From: an uncultured Prevotellaceae bacterium
GTDB taxonomy: Bacteria > Bacteroidota > Bacteroidia > Bacteroidales > Bacteroidaceae
Reading direction: 5' to 3'
Assembly (NCBI GenBank): GCA_900557555.1
Contig: USTH01000062.1
Span: forward strand, 1 to 6,119
DNA length: 6,119 bases
Part shown: positions 5,975-6,119 of the stretch, one piece after another
How the letters are laid out: each line of letters starts with the position of its first letter
Position numbering within the stretch: the first letter of the stretch is position 1
Program-made: the position numbers and the translations under genes
The notes under the pieces: generated by a model
What the model was told of the DNA's origin: nothing
The model's input: only the letters and a program-made list of their open reading frames with translations
Databases searched by the model: none

Positions 5975-6068
5975 GGATAATTTTCTGTAACCAGATAGCG
6001 GTGAGTATTAAAAACTTTAAAAATTGACTTCTTGTGTTGAAATGTATGCTGTGGCAGAAACGAAAGAT

Positions 6069-6102
6069 GAGGCTGTGTCAAAATAGGCGCAGCCTCTTTT
6101 TT
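6069..6102 (+). terminator. Strong plus-strand intrinsic terminator
   Basis: GAGGCTGTG (6069-6077) pairs with CGCAGCCTC (6088-6096) over nine positions with one U-G wobble and a 10-base loop, followed at once by six T (6097-6102). Read on the minus strand the stem is followed only by ATCTTTCG, a poor T-run, so the stop is much better in the plus direction. No plus-strand gene is seen between it and the recJ start, which leaves its client unclear. Confidence 0.75.
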
Positions 6103-6119
6103 GTAGCCTGCTGTAAACC

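Noticed and set aside
5893..6081. 62-codon open frame on the minus strand before recJ
   Set aside because: It spans the recJ promoter candidate, leader hairpins and half of the terminator stem, has low-complexity composition and no recognisable domain; it is best read as non-coding.
6069..6119. End of an insertion sequence
   Set aside because: The GAGGCTGTGTCAAAAT segment recalls terminal repeats of some insertion elements, but no transposase, second terminus or target duplication is in view; the hairpin plus T-run is explained as a terminator.

Overview
The window looks like a piece of core chromosome from a member of the Bacteroidota (order Bacteroidales), most likely Prevotella or a close relative. 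The basis is the character of the proteins (an AlaRS N-terminus beginning MTAKEIRES, a RecQ of the Bacteroidota type with a late zinc cluster, an AroB with the compact VFVLLDE start), the lack of good Shine-Dalgarno sequences before the starts, and promoter boxes that fit the Bacteroidota -7 consensus TAnnTTTG. The genus is an inference from remembered family patterns, not from a search.

Layout, left to right. Positions 1-431 (minus) hold the first 143 codons of alaS, cut by the window edge. Positions 432-581 are a short divergent control region with back-to-back promoter boxes. A small MerR-family regulator (582-959, plus) is followed after 5 bp by aroB, 3-dehydroquinate synthase (965-2014, plus), so the two are probably one transcript. 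Positions 2015-2232 lie between convergent genes and carry a compact cluster of four near-palindromic 12-bp units spaced exactly 22 bp apart. Then, on the minus strand, come recQ (4182-2233) and, upstream of it in transcription, recJ (5878-4145). The two overlap by 38 bp and recQ appears to start at a TTG inside the end of recJ. Positions 5879-6119 hold the recJ leader with overlapping hairpins, a probable promoter, and near the right edge a strong plus-strand intrinsic terminator with no visible plus-strand gene before it.

Function. alaS serves translation and aroB serves the shikimate pathway. recJ-recQ pairs a 5'-3' single-strand exonuclease with a 3'-5' helicase, the classic partners of RecF-pathway end resection, so the overlap makes biological sense.

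There is no sign of a mobile element, CRISPR array, toxin-antitoxin or defence locus, and I do not claim a new system. The points most worth a second look are the 22-bp-period palindrome cluster, the mutually exclusive hairpins in the recJ leader, the TTG-started overlapping recQ, and the unpaired terminator at the right edge.
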